DNA of 50,047 bases from Selenomonadaceae bacterium (GTDB taxonomy: Bacteria > Bacillota > Negativicutes > Selenomonadales > Selenomonadaceae): positions 1 to 50,047 of the forward strand of contig JAFUXN010000019.1 of the NCBI GenBank assembly GCA_017477125.1, written 5' to 3'. The stretch's first letter is position 1, and the number at the start of each line of letters is the position of its first letter. The translations under genes and the position numbers were made by a program. Below the pieces are notes generated by a model that made no database searches, was not told the origin of the DNA, and saw only the letters and a list, made by a program, of their open reading frames with translations. This document shows positions 1-7,677 of this stretch, one piece after another.

Positions 1-164
1 CGGACATGGCTCGGGCGGTGCAGATTCGGATCGGCAAGCTCGAACGGCTTGAGGAGAAGGCGCGTTTGACGGAGAATTTCTTGAAGGACTTGGCAGTGAA
101 CCCGCACCCGGTTGAGTATGTCGATTTCAATTACACGGCGCCGTTCATCAAGCTGGCGAATTAA
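1..164 (+). CDS. 3' end of an unknown protein (partial)
   Basis: An open frame enters from the window edge and ends at TAA 162-164. It encodes at least 53 residues ending in ...PFIKLAN. The visible part starts with a charged, probably helical stretch (RIGKLERLEEKARLTE) and ends in an aromatic, hydrophobic tail. I do not recognise the family. An ATG at 6 could be an internal Met or a start, but no ribosome binding site can be seen within the window, so I treat it as a truncated gene. It converges with the next gene across the hairpin at 163-240. Confidence 0.5.
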   Translation, partial: DMARAVQIRIGKLERLEEKARLTENFLKDLAVNPHPVEYVDFNYTAPFIKLAN

Positions 165-240
165 AAAATCCCCGCCCACCCACCCTCAACAGCTTCGCTG
201 TCTATGATGAACCCGAAGGGTTTAAAGGGCGGGCGGGTGG
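163..240 (-). terminator. Composite terminator with two nested hairpins
   Basis: The outer arms 172-185 and 227-240 pair over 14 positions. Read as minus-strand RNA, two otherwise mismatched positions become G-U pairs and only one A-C mismatch remains. A T-run follows on the minus strand (A-run 163-168 on plus). Inside are two perfect 5-bp hairpins: 189-201 (ACAGC/GCTGT) and 210-222 (AACCC/GGGTT). The wobble asymmetry suggests it works as RNA on the minus strand, ending the gene at 251-1018. Confidence 0.6.
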
Positions 241-250
241 AATAAATATT

Positions 251-1018
251 TCAGTTGAGTTCTGCCAGCTTACAAAATTTCTCGTGGAGGTAGCGCAGTA
301 CTTCCCGTTGAGAGGCGGCGCCGTCCATGTATTCTTCGATCGGTGCGCTCGACAGCCCGATCTGATTGACCACCGCGTTGTTCGATGCCTGCCTCAACAT
401 CTTGACGATGTGCGTCACCTCCGTCGAGGGCGCATCACAATAAAATTCCGCTATGCCGGCGAGCAATCGACCGGCACTTTTTATTGACGCCGTTCGACGT
501 CCCGCAATCGTCTTTACGTCCGCGCGGAGCCGACCGTTGAATCGATCCGAGAACAACATGCGCTCATCCATCAGGCACGCCACCCCGATGATGTATCGTG
601 CGGCGCTCAACCGTTCGAGCACGTCCGCCGCCGACATCTCGTCATACGCCACCGGCTCAAACTGCAATCGATCTATCCCCAACTGTCGGCACTCATTGAT
701 CAGCAGTTGAGTGTACGGCAGTCGATTGTTGAACACGCATACCCGTTCGCCGATCGGGATCGTCGCTATGTCCAAGAAGAATTTGGTCGTCGGGTGCAGG
801 TCGAGCACAAATAATTTTCCGCGCGGAACAATCCGATCGAGCACTCCCGCTTGAGTGAGCGCGCAGATGTAAAACGTATCGGGCTCGACGCTCCGCACCT
901 CGTCGGTCGTCATCATGTCTATCGACAGCTCATTGCCGATCAGCGACGCCACTTCCGATCTGATCTCCTCGGCGATCAACGGGCTGCTCCCGACGGCGAT
1001 AAGTCTCAATTCATTCAC
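251..1018 (-). CDS. Unknown 255-aa protein, coupled to lysR remnant
   Basis: The start is GTG (1016-1018), 8 bases inside the end of the lysR remnant (GTGAATGA overlap), so the two were probably translationally coupled. The sequence alternates hydrophobic beta strands and helices, with no signal peptide and no membrane segment. The N-terminal half (RLIAVGSSPLIAEEI...FYICALTQAG...LFVLDLHPTT) resembles a Rossmann-like or receiver-like sensory fold. I cannot name a family. One TCCGCGCGGA palindrome lies at 519-528, encoding Leu-Arg-Ala-Asp, and another at 818-827. A cytoplasmic regulatory or ligand-sensing role is only a guess. Confidence 0.65.
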   Translation of the reverse strand: MNELRLIAVGSSPLIAEEIRSEVASLIGNELSIDMMTTDEVRSVEPDTFYICALTQAGVLDRIVPRGKLFVLDLHPTTKFFLDIATIPIGERVCVFNNRLPYTQLLINECRQLGIDRLQFEPVAYDEMSAADVLERLSAARYIIGVACLMDERMLFSDRFNGRLRADVKTIAGRRTASIKSAGRLLAGIAEFYCDAPSTEVTHIVKMLRQASNNAVVNQIGLSSAPIEEYMDGAASQREVLRYLHEKFCKLAELN

Positions 1019-1783
1019 TGCGGCTCAACTCCTTTGCCAGATTCAAAACCGCCGCCGCCGCGTGCGATTGATGCCGATTGGTCTTGTAAGCCAGCACCGT
1101 TTGAAGGTAGAGCGGCGGCTCGAGCGCTGCCGTCGACAACTGTTGATCAAACTCGCATAAACTCTCGGGCAGGATCGTTATACCGCAGTCCTCGGCGACG
1201 AGCCCCTTGAGCAATTCTCATCGCGCAGTTCGACCGTTGAGATCGAATTGAAGCGTCGAAACTTATGCTGTCGCGAGCAACAAACGATCAGTTCTTCGCG
1301 CGACAGCTCGATATAAGACAGCGCGTTGAGCTCGAGCTTTCCGAACAGGATTGCCGCGTCCAAGCCGTCCTCGAGCAACAGCTTTTGAAGGTTGTCGGTG
1401 GTGTCCTCGCAGAGCGAGATTTTTATGTTAGGATAACTTTCGGTGAAGCCTTTGAGCAGACGGACGGTCGACGCCATGCCGACGAAGGGCGTTGAGCCCA
1501 GACGCAAGACGCCGCTGTTGAGGTCTTTGAGCGCATTGATCTCATTGATCGTGTTTGATATGCCCTGCATGAGTTTCTCGACGTGGGCGCAAAAGATTTT
1601 CCCTTCGGTCGTGAGCAGTACATGCTTCTGACTTCGATCGAACAGTCGAATGCCGAGCTCATCTTCGAGACTGCGGACGGCGTTGGTGACGGCGGGTTGC
1701 GACACGTACAGACGTTCGGCGGCTCGAGTGAAGCTGTTGACCTTGCTCACCATCAAAAAGTATTCGAGCTGTCGGATTTCCAA
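1011..1783 (-). pseudogene. LysR-type regulator, internal deletion and frame change
   Basis: The N-terminal frame (1178-1783) carries a canonical LysR winged helix: MEIRQLEYFLMV, then RAAERLYVSQPAVTNAVRSL. It starts at TTG behind GGAGGAGGT. The effector-binding domain runs to VELRDEN near 1215 and then leaves frame. A second frame (to 1011) continues with LLKGLVAEDCGITILPE, the usual LysR motif that lies some 45 residues further on in intact proteins. The two parts total about 255 residues against about 295 for the family. The simplest reading is one internal deletion at about 1210-1215 that removed roughly 40-45 codons and changed frame. DNA binding might survive in a truncated product, but effector sensing should be lost. 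Confidence 0.85.
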
Positions 1784-1955
1784 GGGTACCTCCTCCTCCG
1801 CTGATTTTGATCCATTGTATCATCATTGGGCGTCGCTGCCGCCAACTTTTTAGTTATCCTTCGATAAGCAAGCGGCATTTGCGCGGTCGGTTGGTCGACG
1901 ATATAATTCAATCAAGCAACATCGGAGGAGGTACACGGAATATCTAGAGGTTCAG

Positions 1956-3011
1956 TCAGTCGACGTACTCAAAATGCAAGCCGCCGGTGGTTTTGCGCTT
2001 GCCCCTACAGACAGAACTAATCAATTGTGGTGAAAGCCCCAACTTACATGCGGCGATGGCGATCGAGTCATAGACGACGTTCGATTCAATGCACCTTATC
2101 GTTCGACGAAACTTCGGATTGTACTCGAATTGATTCTGTTCTTCGACGGGAATATCGGCAAACCTGAAATGCAAGCCGCCTGCTGTCCCTTGTTTTCCGT
2201 TGCAAACTTTACTGATACTGTGGTGACTTATCCCAAGTTGCTGAGCTGCCTTTCTGATCGAAATATATTCTATGTTTGTTTCGATGCAGAGCACCCGCCG
2301 ATTGTTGGGAGCAAAAATTTGCCTCTCATCTTCGGGCGTATCGGCAAAAACAAAATTAAAACCGCCGGTGGTCTTGATTTTTCCGTTACAGACTTCGCTG
2401 AGCGTTGAAGCCAAAAGTCCCGTTTGACGAGCAGCCTCGGCGATAGACTCATACGATTTGCCCGTCTCGATACACAATATCGGACGTTTTTTCTGGCTAA
2501 ACCTCTTCAGTTCGTCAGCCGAGTTGTTCACGAAAACAAAATGAAGTCGGTGGGTAGTTTTGAGATCACCCCTACAAACTCTGCTGATCGCAGTACTCAA
2601 AGCGCCTGTTTGACGGGCAGCCTCGGCGATAGACGAGTATTCAATCGATGTCTCAATACACAGCACTCGACGGCTATTAGAAGCTCTGGACATCAAACGA
2701 GCGCTGTTCGTTGAATTAAAACCGTGCGGAATTGTGCAGTTGAAGTATTTGATCCAGAACTGCTCGCGCTCATTGAGCTCTTGTTGCGAATTGCAGAAGT
2801 CGAGCACTCCGACCTCGAATGCGTCTCTGCCTTCCGCGCGGATAATGCGATCAACGAATTGATTTTTGCCGTTGTAGTGGCTTCTGATTCGATCGCTGAG
2901 CTTCTGGCGTGTTTGTCCAATGTACACGCAACCGGTCTTCCGATGGATAATGATGTAGATGACGTTGGATCGGTTGGCAATCGACGGATGGATCGCAATG
3001 CACTTCCCCAT
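1956..3011 (-). CDS. Free-standing GIY-YIG endonuclease with NUMOD-like repeats
   Basis: The N-terminal GIY-YIG nuclease domain is visible as VIYIIIHRKTGCVYIGQT, followed by the Arg of SDRIRSHYNG and the Glu of ELNEREQFWI. Four tandem repeats of about 62 residues follow, each with (R)CIE...Y.SI..AA...G....IS.VC.GK..T..GLHF. That matches the NUMOD-type helix-turn-helix modules of homing endonucleases. I chose ATG 3011 because AAGGAG lies 8 bases upstream; the GTG at 3020 directly abuts that site. No intron or intein surrounds it, so it looks like a free-standing selfish nuclease. It is divergent from the lyase gene at 3164. The target site is unknown. Confidence 0.85.
   Translation of the reverse strand: MGKCIAIHPSIANRSNVIYIIIHRKTGCVYIGQTRQKLSDRIRSHYNGKNQFVDRIIRAEGRDAFEVGVLDFCNSQQELNEREQFWIKYFNCTIPHGFNSTNSARLMSRASNSRRVLCIETSIEYSSIAEAARQTGALSTAISRVCRGDLKTTHRLHFVFVNNSADELKRFSQKKRPILCIETGKSYESIAEAARQTGLLASTLSEVCNGKIKTTGGFNFVFADTPEDERQIFAPNNRRVLCIETNIEYISIRKAAQQLGISHHSISKVCNGKQGTAGGLHFRFADIPVEEQNQFEYNPKFRRTIRCIESNVVYDSIAIAACKLGLSPQLISSVCRGKRKTTGGLHFEYVD
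1959..2672 (-). repeat. Four tandem NUMOD-like repeats
   Basis: The repeats begin at RRVLCIET, RPILCIET, RRVLCIET and RRTIRCIE. Spacing is 62, 62 and 64 codons. They are diverged at DNA level but conserve CIE, AA, VC.G and GLHF/HFVF positions. Confidence 0.8.
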
Positions 3012-3032
3012 AAGCCTCACTCCTTATATTGT

Positions 3033-3061
3033 TTGACACCTTCGAGCAAGGCTGTTAGAAT
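3033..3061 (+). promoter_or_regulatory. Sigma-70 type promoter of the lyase gene
   Basis: TTGACA (3033-3038), a 17-bp spacer and TAGAAT (3056-3061). This is a near-consensus match about 100 bases upstream of the start at 3164, leaving a leader of roughly 95 nt. Confidence 0.75.
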
Positions 3062-3069
3062 GAATGATG

Positions 3070-3132
3070 AAAGGTCTTGCTCGTGTTGGTTTGATCCTTA
3101 AAAACCATTTTAGCACAGCGCAGGACCTTTTT
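3070..3132 (+). promoter_or_regulatory. Leader hairpin with T-run, candidate attenuator
   Basis: AAAGGTCTTGC (3070-3080) pairs with GCAGGACCTTT (3120-3130) over 11 bp with one G-U pair and a 39-nt loop. A short T-run follows. It lies between the promoter and the lyase start, so it could end transcription early. I see no recognised aptamer in the loop. Confidence 0.45.
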
Positions 3133-3163
3133 CAATGCATTAATTTATGGGAGGAATGATATT

Positions 3164-4513
3164 ATGAGGTCAACAGTTATCGACAGCCGCATCTTCGGCT
3201 CGCTCTTCAGCACGGACGAGATGCGAAAAGTTTTTAGCGATCGCACATGGGTCGAGAAATTTCTCGCGATGGAGGCGGCATTAGCAAAAGCTCAGGGCGA
3301 GCTCGGCGTGATTCCGAAGGAGAAGGCGGACATCATCAACGAGTACGCCAAAGCGGAGCTCCTCGATCTCGATCTCATCGGCGAGTACATCAAGTCTTCG
3401 ATCACGATTGTTCCTGTTCTCAAAGCGTTCAAGAAAGTCTTGCCCGGCGACGCATGCGAGTATGTGCATTATGGTGCAACAAGTCAAGATATTTACGACT
3501 CTGGATTGGTACTTTTGGAGCGCGACGCTTACGAGATCATTCTCCGCGACATGAAGGCGTGCCTCAAGAGCACGTTGAAGCTCGCAAAAAAATATCGTTC
3601 GACACCGATGCCGGGAAGAACACACAATGTGCACGCTCTACCAATCACATTCGGATATAAAGCGGCGGTGTGGGCGGACGAGCTCGGGCGCGACATTGAG
3701 CGCTTGGAAGGCATGTATGATCGAGTGTTCGTCGGCGAAATGGCGGGCGCGGTCGGCACGCTTGCATCGCAACCCGAGAAGGGGCTCGAGACTCAAAAGC
3801 GCATGTGCGAAATCCTTGGACTCAACGTCCCGACGATCGCATGGCACGTCGCTCGCGACAGTCAAGCGGAGTTCATGTCAGTGTTGGCACTTTGCGCGGG
3901 CACGCTCGGACGCATCAATCATGAGATATTCAGCCTGCAGCACACTGAAATTCTTGAGCTCGAAGAGCCGTTCTTCATGGGCAAGGTCGGTTCGTCGACG
4001 ATGCCGCATAAGCGCAACCCCGCCGTGCTCGAAAACGTCTTGGCATTGCTCCGCAACGTCAGAGGTTTGACGCCGACGATCGTTGAGAGCATGATTTGCG
4101 AGAACGAGCGCGATTGGGGATGTTTCATATCCGAATGGAGCAATATAAGCTCGGCTTGCTTGTACATGGCGGCGGCGCTCGAGAAGTCGAAGAATATCCT
4201 CGAGAACCTGATCGTGTACGAGAAGCACATGGAGCGCAATCTGTTCGCGCAGAAGGGCTTGATGATGAGCGAGTGCGTGATGATGCATCTGGCGACCAAG
4301 CTCGGGCGCATGACCAGCCACGACATCGTCTACAAGGCGTGCATGGAGGCGTACGAGAAGGAGATTCCTCTCAAGGACGTGTTGATGCAGACCAAGGTGG
4401 TCACCGACGCGTTCAACGAGCAGGAGATCGATTACATGCTCGACCCGCACAACTACGTCGGACTGGCGCCGGTGTTCGTCGATCGCGTCCTCGAGAAGTA
4501 CGGCGACAAATAA
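3164..4513 (+). CDS. Fumarase/aspartase superfamily lyase (PurB/CMLE-like)
   Basis: A 449-aa cytoplasmic lyase of the superfamily that eliminates fumarate or similar groups. The signature loop GSSTMPHKRNP is intact. HYGATSQDIYDS and PGRTHNVHALPITFGYK mark the other two conserved active-site regions. GATSQD is closer to 3-carboxymuconate cycloisomerase and EDDS lyases than to classical PurB, which usually has GLTS.D. Annotation as adenylosuccinate lyase (purB) is therefore possible but not secure. It starts at ATG behind GGGAGG. A strong promoter precedes it, and a terminator plus a DASS dicarboxylate transporter follow. The neighbour suggests that the lyase may release or use a dicarboxylate moved by that transporter, which is inference. 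Confidence 0.8.
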   Translation: MRSTVIDSRIFGSLFSTDEMRKVFSDRTWVEKFLAMEAALAKAQGELGVIPKEKADIINEYAKAELLDLDLIGEYIKSSITIVPVLKAFKKVLPGDACEYVHYGATSQDIYDSGLVLLERDAYEIILRDMKACLKSTLKLAKKYRSTPMPGRTHNVHALPITFGYKAAVWADELGRDIERLEGMYDRVFVGEMAGAVGTLASQPEKGLETQKRMCEILGLNVPTIAWHVARDSQAEFMSVLALCAGTLGRINHEIFSLQHTEILELEEPFFMGKVGSSTMPHKRNPAVLENVLALLRNVRGLTPTIVESMICENERDWGCFISEWSNISSACLYMAAALEKSKNILENLIVYEKHMERNLFAQKGLMMSECVMMHLATKLGRMTSHDIVYKACMEAYEKEIPLKDVLMQTKVVTDAFNEQEIDYMLDPHNYVGLAPVFVDRVLEKYGDK

Positions 4514-4549
4514 TTTCTGATACCATCGACACTCATAGAGAAATTTTTT

Positions 4550-4578
4550 CGGACAGTCCCCACGCTGTCCGTTTTTTT
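4550..4578 (+). terminator. Intrinsic terminator between lyase and transporter
   Basis: A perfect 7-bp stem CGGACAG/CTGTCCG with an 8-nt loop and seven T. The transporter's GGAGGT lies only about 12 bases further on, with no room for a promoter. The transporter is probably expressed by partial read-through. Confidence 0.85.
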
Positions 4579-4600
4579 CTAAATGAAGGGAGGTATTACC

Positions 4601-6013
4601 ATGAACGCTCAACAGAAGAAGAAGTTGGCGGCAGTCGTCGCGTTCGGGCTGGTGATCTGGTTCTGCCCTCACACAGAGGAGATCACTCCGATCGCTTGGC
4701 ACCTGTTTGCGATCTTCGCCGCAACGATCCTCGGATTCATTCTTCAACCGTTGCCGATCGGAGCGGTGGCATTCATAGGGGTGACGACGGCGGCGCTGAC
4801 GGGAGTGGTGACGGTCGGCGTGGCGATCTCCGGTTACGGCAACAGCACCATCTGGCTGATCATCTGCGCCTTCCTGTTGGCTCGAGCATTCATCAAGAGC
4901 GGGCTGGGTCGACGGATATCATTCTTGATCATCAAGGCGATCGGCAAGTCGAGCCTGACGTTGGGCTATGCGATCACTTTGTCGGACTTTGTGATCTCGC
5001 CGGCAACTCCGTCGTCGACGGCACGCGCGGGCGGCATCATCTACCCGATCATAAGAAGTTTGTCGACGGCGCTCGAATCTGAACCCGGCGAGACGCGACG
5101 GAAGTTCGGCGCCTACATCATGCAGATCGAGTATCAAGCGAACGCGATCACCTGTGCGATGTTCATGACGGCGATGGCGGGCAACCCTATGTCGGTCGAG
5201 CTGGCGGCGAAGGCGATAGGCGTTGAGATCACATGGAGCGCGTGGGCGATGGCGGCGATCGTCCCGGGATTGATCTCGTTGGCGGTCATGCCGATACTCA
5301 TTTATAAATTGTTCCCGCCCGAAATCCATGAGATGCCTCACGCTCGAAACATGGCAATCGAAGAGCTCGAGAAGATGGGACCGATGACCTACATGGAGAA
5401 GGTCGTTGCGGTCGTGTTCGTCGGCGCGCTGACGTTGTGGGCGACCTCGTCAATCACGCACATGAACGCGACGGGCGTCGGCATGTTGGCTGTGACGGTG
5501 TTGATCCTGTCGGGAGTGCTGACATGGAAAGACGTGCTCGAGGAGAAGGGCGCGTGGGACACGATGTTCTGGATGGGCTCGTTGATCGCGTTGGCGAGCG
5601 CGCTGTCGAAGTCGGGTTTTATCAAGACGGTATCGACGATGGCGGGTGACGCGATCCAAGCGGCGGGCTTCTCGTGGCTGACGGCATTCATCATTCTCGT
5701 GCTGATCTACGTTTATTCGCATTACGGCTTCGCGAGCGTTTCTGCTCACATCAGTGCGATGTATGCGGCGTTCTTGTCGGTGTCGGTGGTGGTGGGCGCG
5801 CCTCCGTTGCTGGCGGCGATAGCGTTTGCGGTTTTGTCGAACATCATGATCCCGTTGACGCACTACGGCGGAGGCGCCGCTCCGATCCTCTACGGCGCGG
5901 GCTACGTCACTCAAGGCGAGTGGTGGAAACTCGGCTTCATCATGGTCACGGTCAACATGGTGATCTGGTTGGGCATCGGGAGCCTCTGGTGGAAAGTGAT
6001 CGGGCTCTGGTAA
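4601..6013 (+). CDS. DASS family dicarboxylate/anion:Na+ symporter
   Basis: A 470-aa inner-membrane transporter of the divalent anion:sodium symporter family (SLC13/CitT type). About a dozen hydrophobic segments run through the whole length. The first conserved loop appears as SPATPSSTARAGGIIYPI and the second as SNIMIPLTHYGGGAAPILYG near the C-terminus. The start is ATG 4601, placed by GGAGGT seven bases upstream; an upstream in-frame ATG at 4583 precedes that site. Family substrates include malate, succinate, 2-oxoglutarate, citrate and tartrate; the sequence does not decide between them. It follows the lyase gene across a terminator, so its level is probably lower than that of the lyase. 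Confidence 0.85.
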   Translation: MNAQQKKKLAAVVAFGLVIWFCPHTEEITPIAWHLFAIFAATILGFILQPLPIGAVAFIGVTTAALTGVVTVGVAISGYGNSTIWLIICAFLLARAFIKSGLGRRISFLIIKAIGKSSLTLGYAITLSDFVISPATPSSTARAGGIIYPIIRSLSTALESEPGETRRKFGAYIMQIEYQANAITCAMFMTAMAGNPMSVELAAKAIGVEITWSAWAMAAIVPGLISLAVMPILIYKLFPPEIHEMPHARNMAIEELEKMGPMTYMEKVVAVVFVGALTLWATSSITHMNATGVGMLAVTVLILSGVLTWKDVLEEKGAWDTMFWMGSLIALASALSKSGFIKTVSTMAGDAIQAAGFSWLTAFIILVLIYVYSHYGFASVSAHISAMYAAFLSVSVVVGAPPLLAAIAFAVLSNIMIPLTHYGGGAAPILYGAGYVTQGEWWKLGFIMVTVNMVIWLGIGSLWWKVIGLW

Positions 6014-6060
6014 ATTCTCCCGCTCAATGATCTTTCCAACAATCGAACACAATAAAAAAT

Positions 6061-6093
6061 GAGCCGACCGCGCGAGTCGGCTCTTATTTTTTT
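6061..6093 (+). terminator. Intrinsic terminator after the DASS gene
   Basis: An 8-bp perfect stem GAGCCGAC/GTCGGCTC with a 7-nt loop, followed by TTATTTTTTT. An A-run lies on the other side. Confidence 0.9.
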
Positions 6094-6177
6094 CGAGCAG
6101 ATATCAGTCGTCGACGTGATCACCTGACCGCCCGCAATTATCAACCATGTATTTTTGTCGACAACATGCCGCCCGCC

Positions 6178-6204
6178 TTGACGTCATTCGACATTCATTA
6201 TAAA
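6178..6204 (+). promoter_or_regulatory. Possible promoter of the AGCS symporter gene
   Basis: TTGACG (6178-6183) and TATAAA (6199-6204), separated by only 15 bp, which is short. It lies just after a terminator and about 40 bases before the next gene, where a promoter is expected. Confidence 0.4.
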
Positions 6205-6247
6205 ATTTACCGCGTTAATAACTCATCTGTTGAAAGGAATGAACACC

Positions 6248-7672
6248 TTGGACTTGTCTCAACTGCTCAATGACGTCAACGACTTTGTTTGGGGTCCGGT
6301 GATGTTGGCGTTGCTCGTCGGCACCGGCATCTTCCTCACGATTCGTTTGAAGTTCCTGCCGTGGATCAATCTGCTCTACTCGATCAAAATGATCTTCCGC
6401 AAGAGCGATCATCAAGGCGATATCAGTCCGTTCCAATCGTTGGCGACCGCGTTGTCGGCGACCGTCGGCACCGGTAACATCGTCGGCGTCGCCACCGCCA
6501 TGGTGCTCGGCGGACCGGGCGCGCTCGTTTGGATGTGGATCAGTGCGTTGTTCGGACTGTCGACCAAGTACGCCGAATCGGTTCTCGCCGTCAAGTATCG
6601 CGAGACTAATTCCGTCGGCGAAATGGCGGGCGGTCCCATGTACGCCATGAAGAACGGTATCGGCGGAGTGTTCGGCAAGACGATGGCGGGGCTGTTTGCA
6701 TTCTTCGCCGTCTGCTCGTCGTTCGGCATCGGCAACATGACTCAAGCCAACTCGATCAGCTCGGCGCTCGAAACCAGTTTCGCGATCCCAACACAGATCA
6801 CCGGCTTGATCCTCGTCATCTGCGCGCTGTCGATACTCCTTCGCGGCATTCGTTCAATCGGCGCCGTCTCGAGCATCATCGTCCCGGGCATGGCGGTCTT
6901 CTACTTCGTTTTCGCCGTCATCGCCATCATTCTCAATGCCGCCAACCTCCCCGCGGGTCTCGCTGAAATCTTCCGCATGGCGTTCAGCACCGAGGCTGCT
7001 GCCGGCGGCGTCGGCGGAGCCATCGTCGCCAACATGATGGCGGCTATGCGTTGGGGCGTGGCGCGCGGCGTCTTCTCCAATGAGGCAGGCTTGGGCTCGG
7101 CTCCGATCGCTGCCGCTGCCGCTCGTACCGACCACGCGTCTCGTCAAGGTTACATCAACATGACCGGCACCTTCTTCGACACCATCATCATCTGCATGCT
7201 GACGGGTCTTGTGATTGCATCGTCGGGCATGCTCGGCGCAACCGATCTTGAGACGGGGAAGCTCGTCAGCGGCGCTCAATTGACCATCATCGCTTTCGGC
7301 TCGGTCTTCGGCGAGTACGCCAAATATATCGTGTCGCTGTCTCTGTCGCTGTTCGCCTTCACCACCATTCTCGGTTGGGAGTACTACGGCGAAAAATCCC
7401 TCGAATACCTCATCAGCAATCGCCAAGTGATTTACATGTATCGCTTCTTCTTCAGCGTGATCACTTTCGTCGGCGCCACTCAAACACTCGACGTCGTTTG
7501 GAACTTCTCCGATACGATGAACGGCTTGATGGCGATCCCCAACCTGATCTGCCTGTTGATTCTCAACAAGGACATCGCGCAGGAGTGCTTCCACTTCCAA
7601 GAGGTTGTGGTTGAGCGCGAGAAGCGCGGCGAAATTGTTGACCTCCACGATCATCTCAACTCCGCTCACTGA
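6248..7672 (+). CDS. Alanine/glycine:cation symporter (AGCS family)
   Basis: A membrane symporter moving alanine or glycine with Na+ or H+. Family hallmarks are clear: LNDFVWGP-like start (VNDFVWGPVMLALLVGTG), FQSLATALSATVGTGNIVGVA, GGPGALVWMW and NEAGLGSAPIAAAAARTDH. There are about eleven hydrophobic segments. I prefer the TTG at 6248, nine bases after AAAGGA. The ATG at 6239 directly abuts that site, and a TTG at 6230 has no site. The efflux pump gene begins five bases after the stop, so the two form one transcript. Confidence 0.88.
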   Translation: MDLSQLLNDVNDFVWGPVMLALLVGTGIFLTIRLKFLPWINLLYSIKMIFRKSDHQGDISPFQSLATALSATVGTGNIVGVATAMVLGGPGALVWMWISALFGLSTKYAESVLAVKYRETNSVGEMAGGPMYAMKNGIGGVFGKTMAGLFAFFAVCSSFGIGNMTQANSISSALETSFAIPTQITGLILVICALSILLRGIRSIGAVSSIIVPGMAVFYFVFAVIAIILNAANLPAGLAEIFRMAFSTEAAAGGVGGAIVANMMAAMRWGVARGVFSNEAGLGSAPIAAAAARTDHASRQGYINMTGTFFDTIIICMLTGLVIASSGMLGATDLETGKLVSGAQLTIIAFGSVFGEYAKYIVSLSLSLFAFTTILGWEYYGEKSLEYLISNRQVIYMYRFFFSVITFVGATQTLDVVWNFSDTMNGLMAIPNLICLLILNKDIAQECFHFQEVVVEREKRGEIVDLHDHLNSAH

Positions 7673-7677
7673 TACTG

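Noticed and set aside
3878-4747. A 289-aa minus-strand open frame opposite the lyase gene
   Set aside because: It has shadow-like composition (His/Arg/Asp rich) and lies opposite a well-conserved enzyme with a promoter and a terminator.
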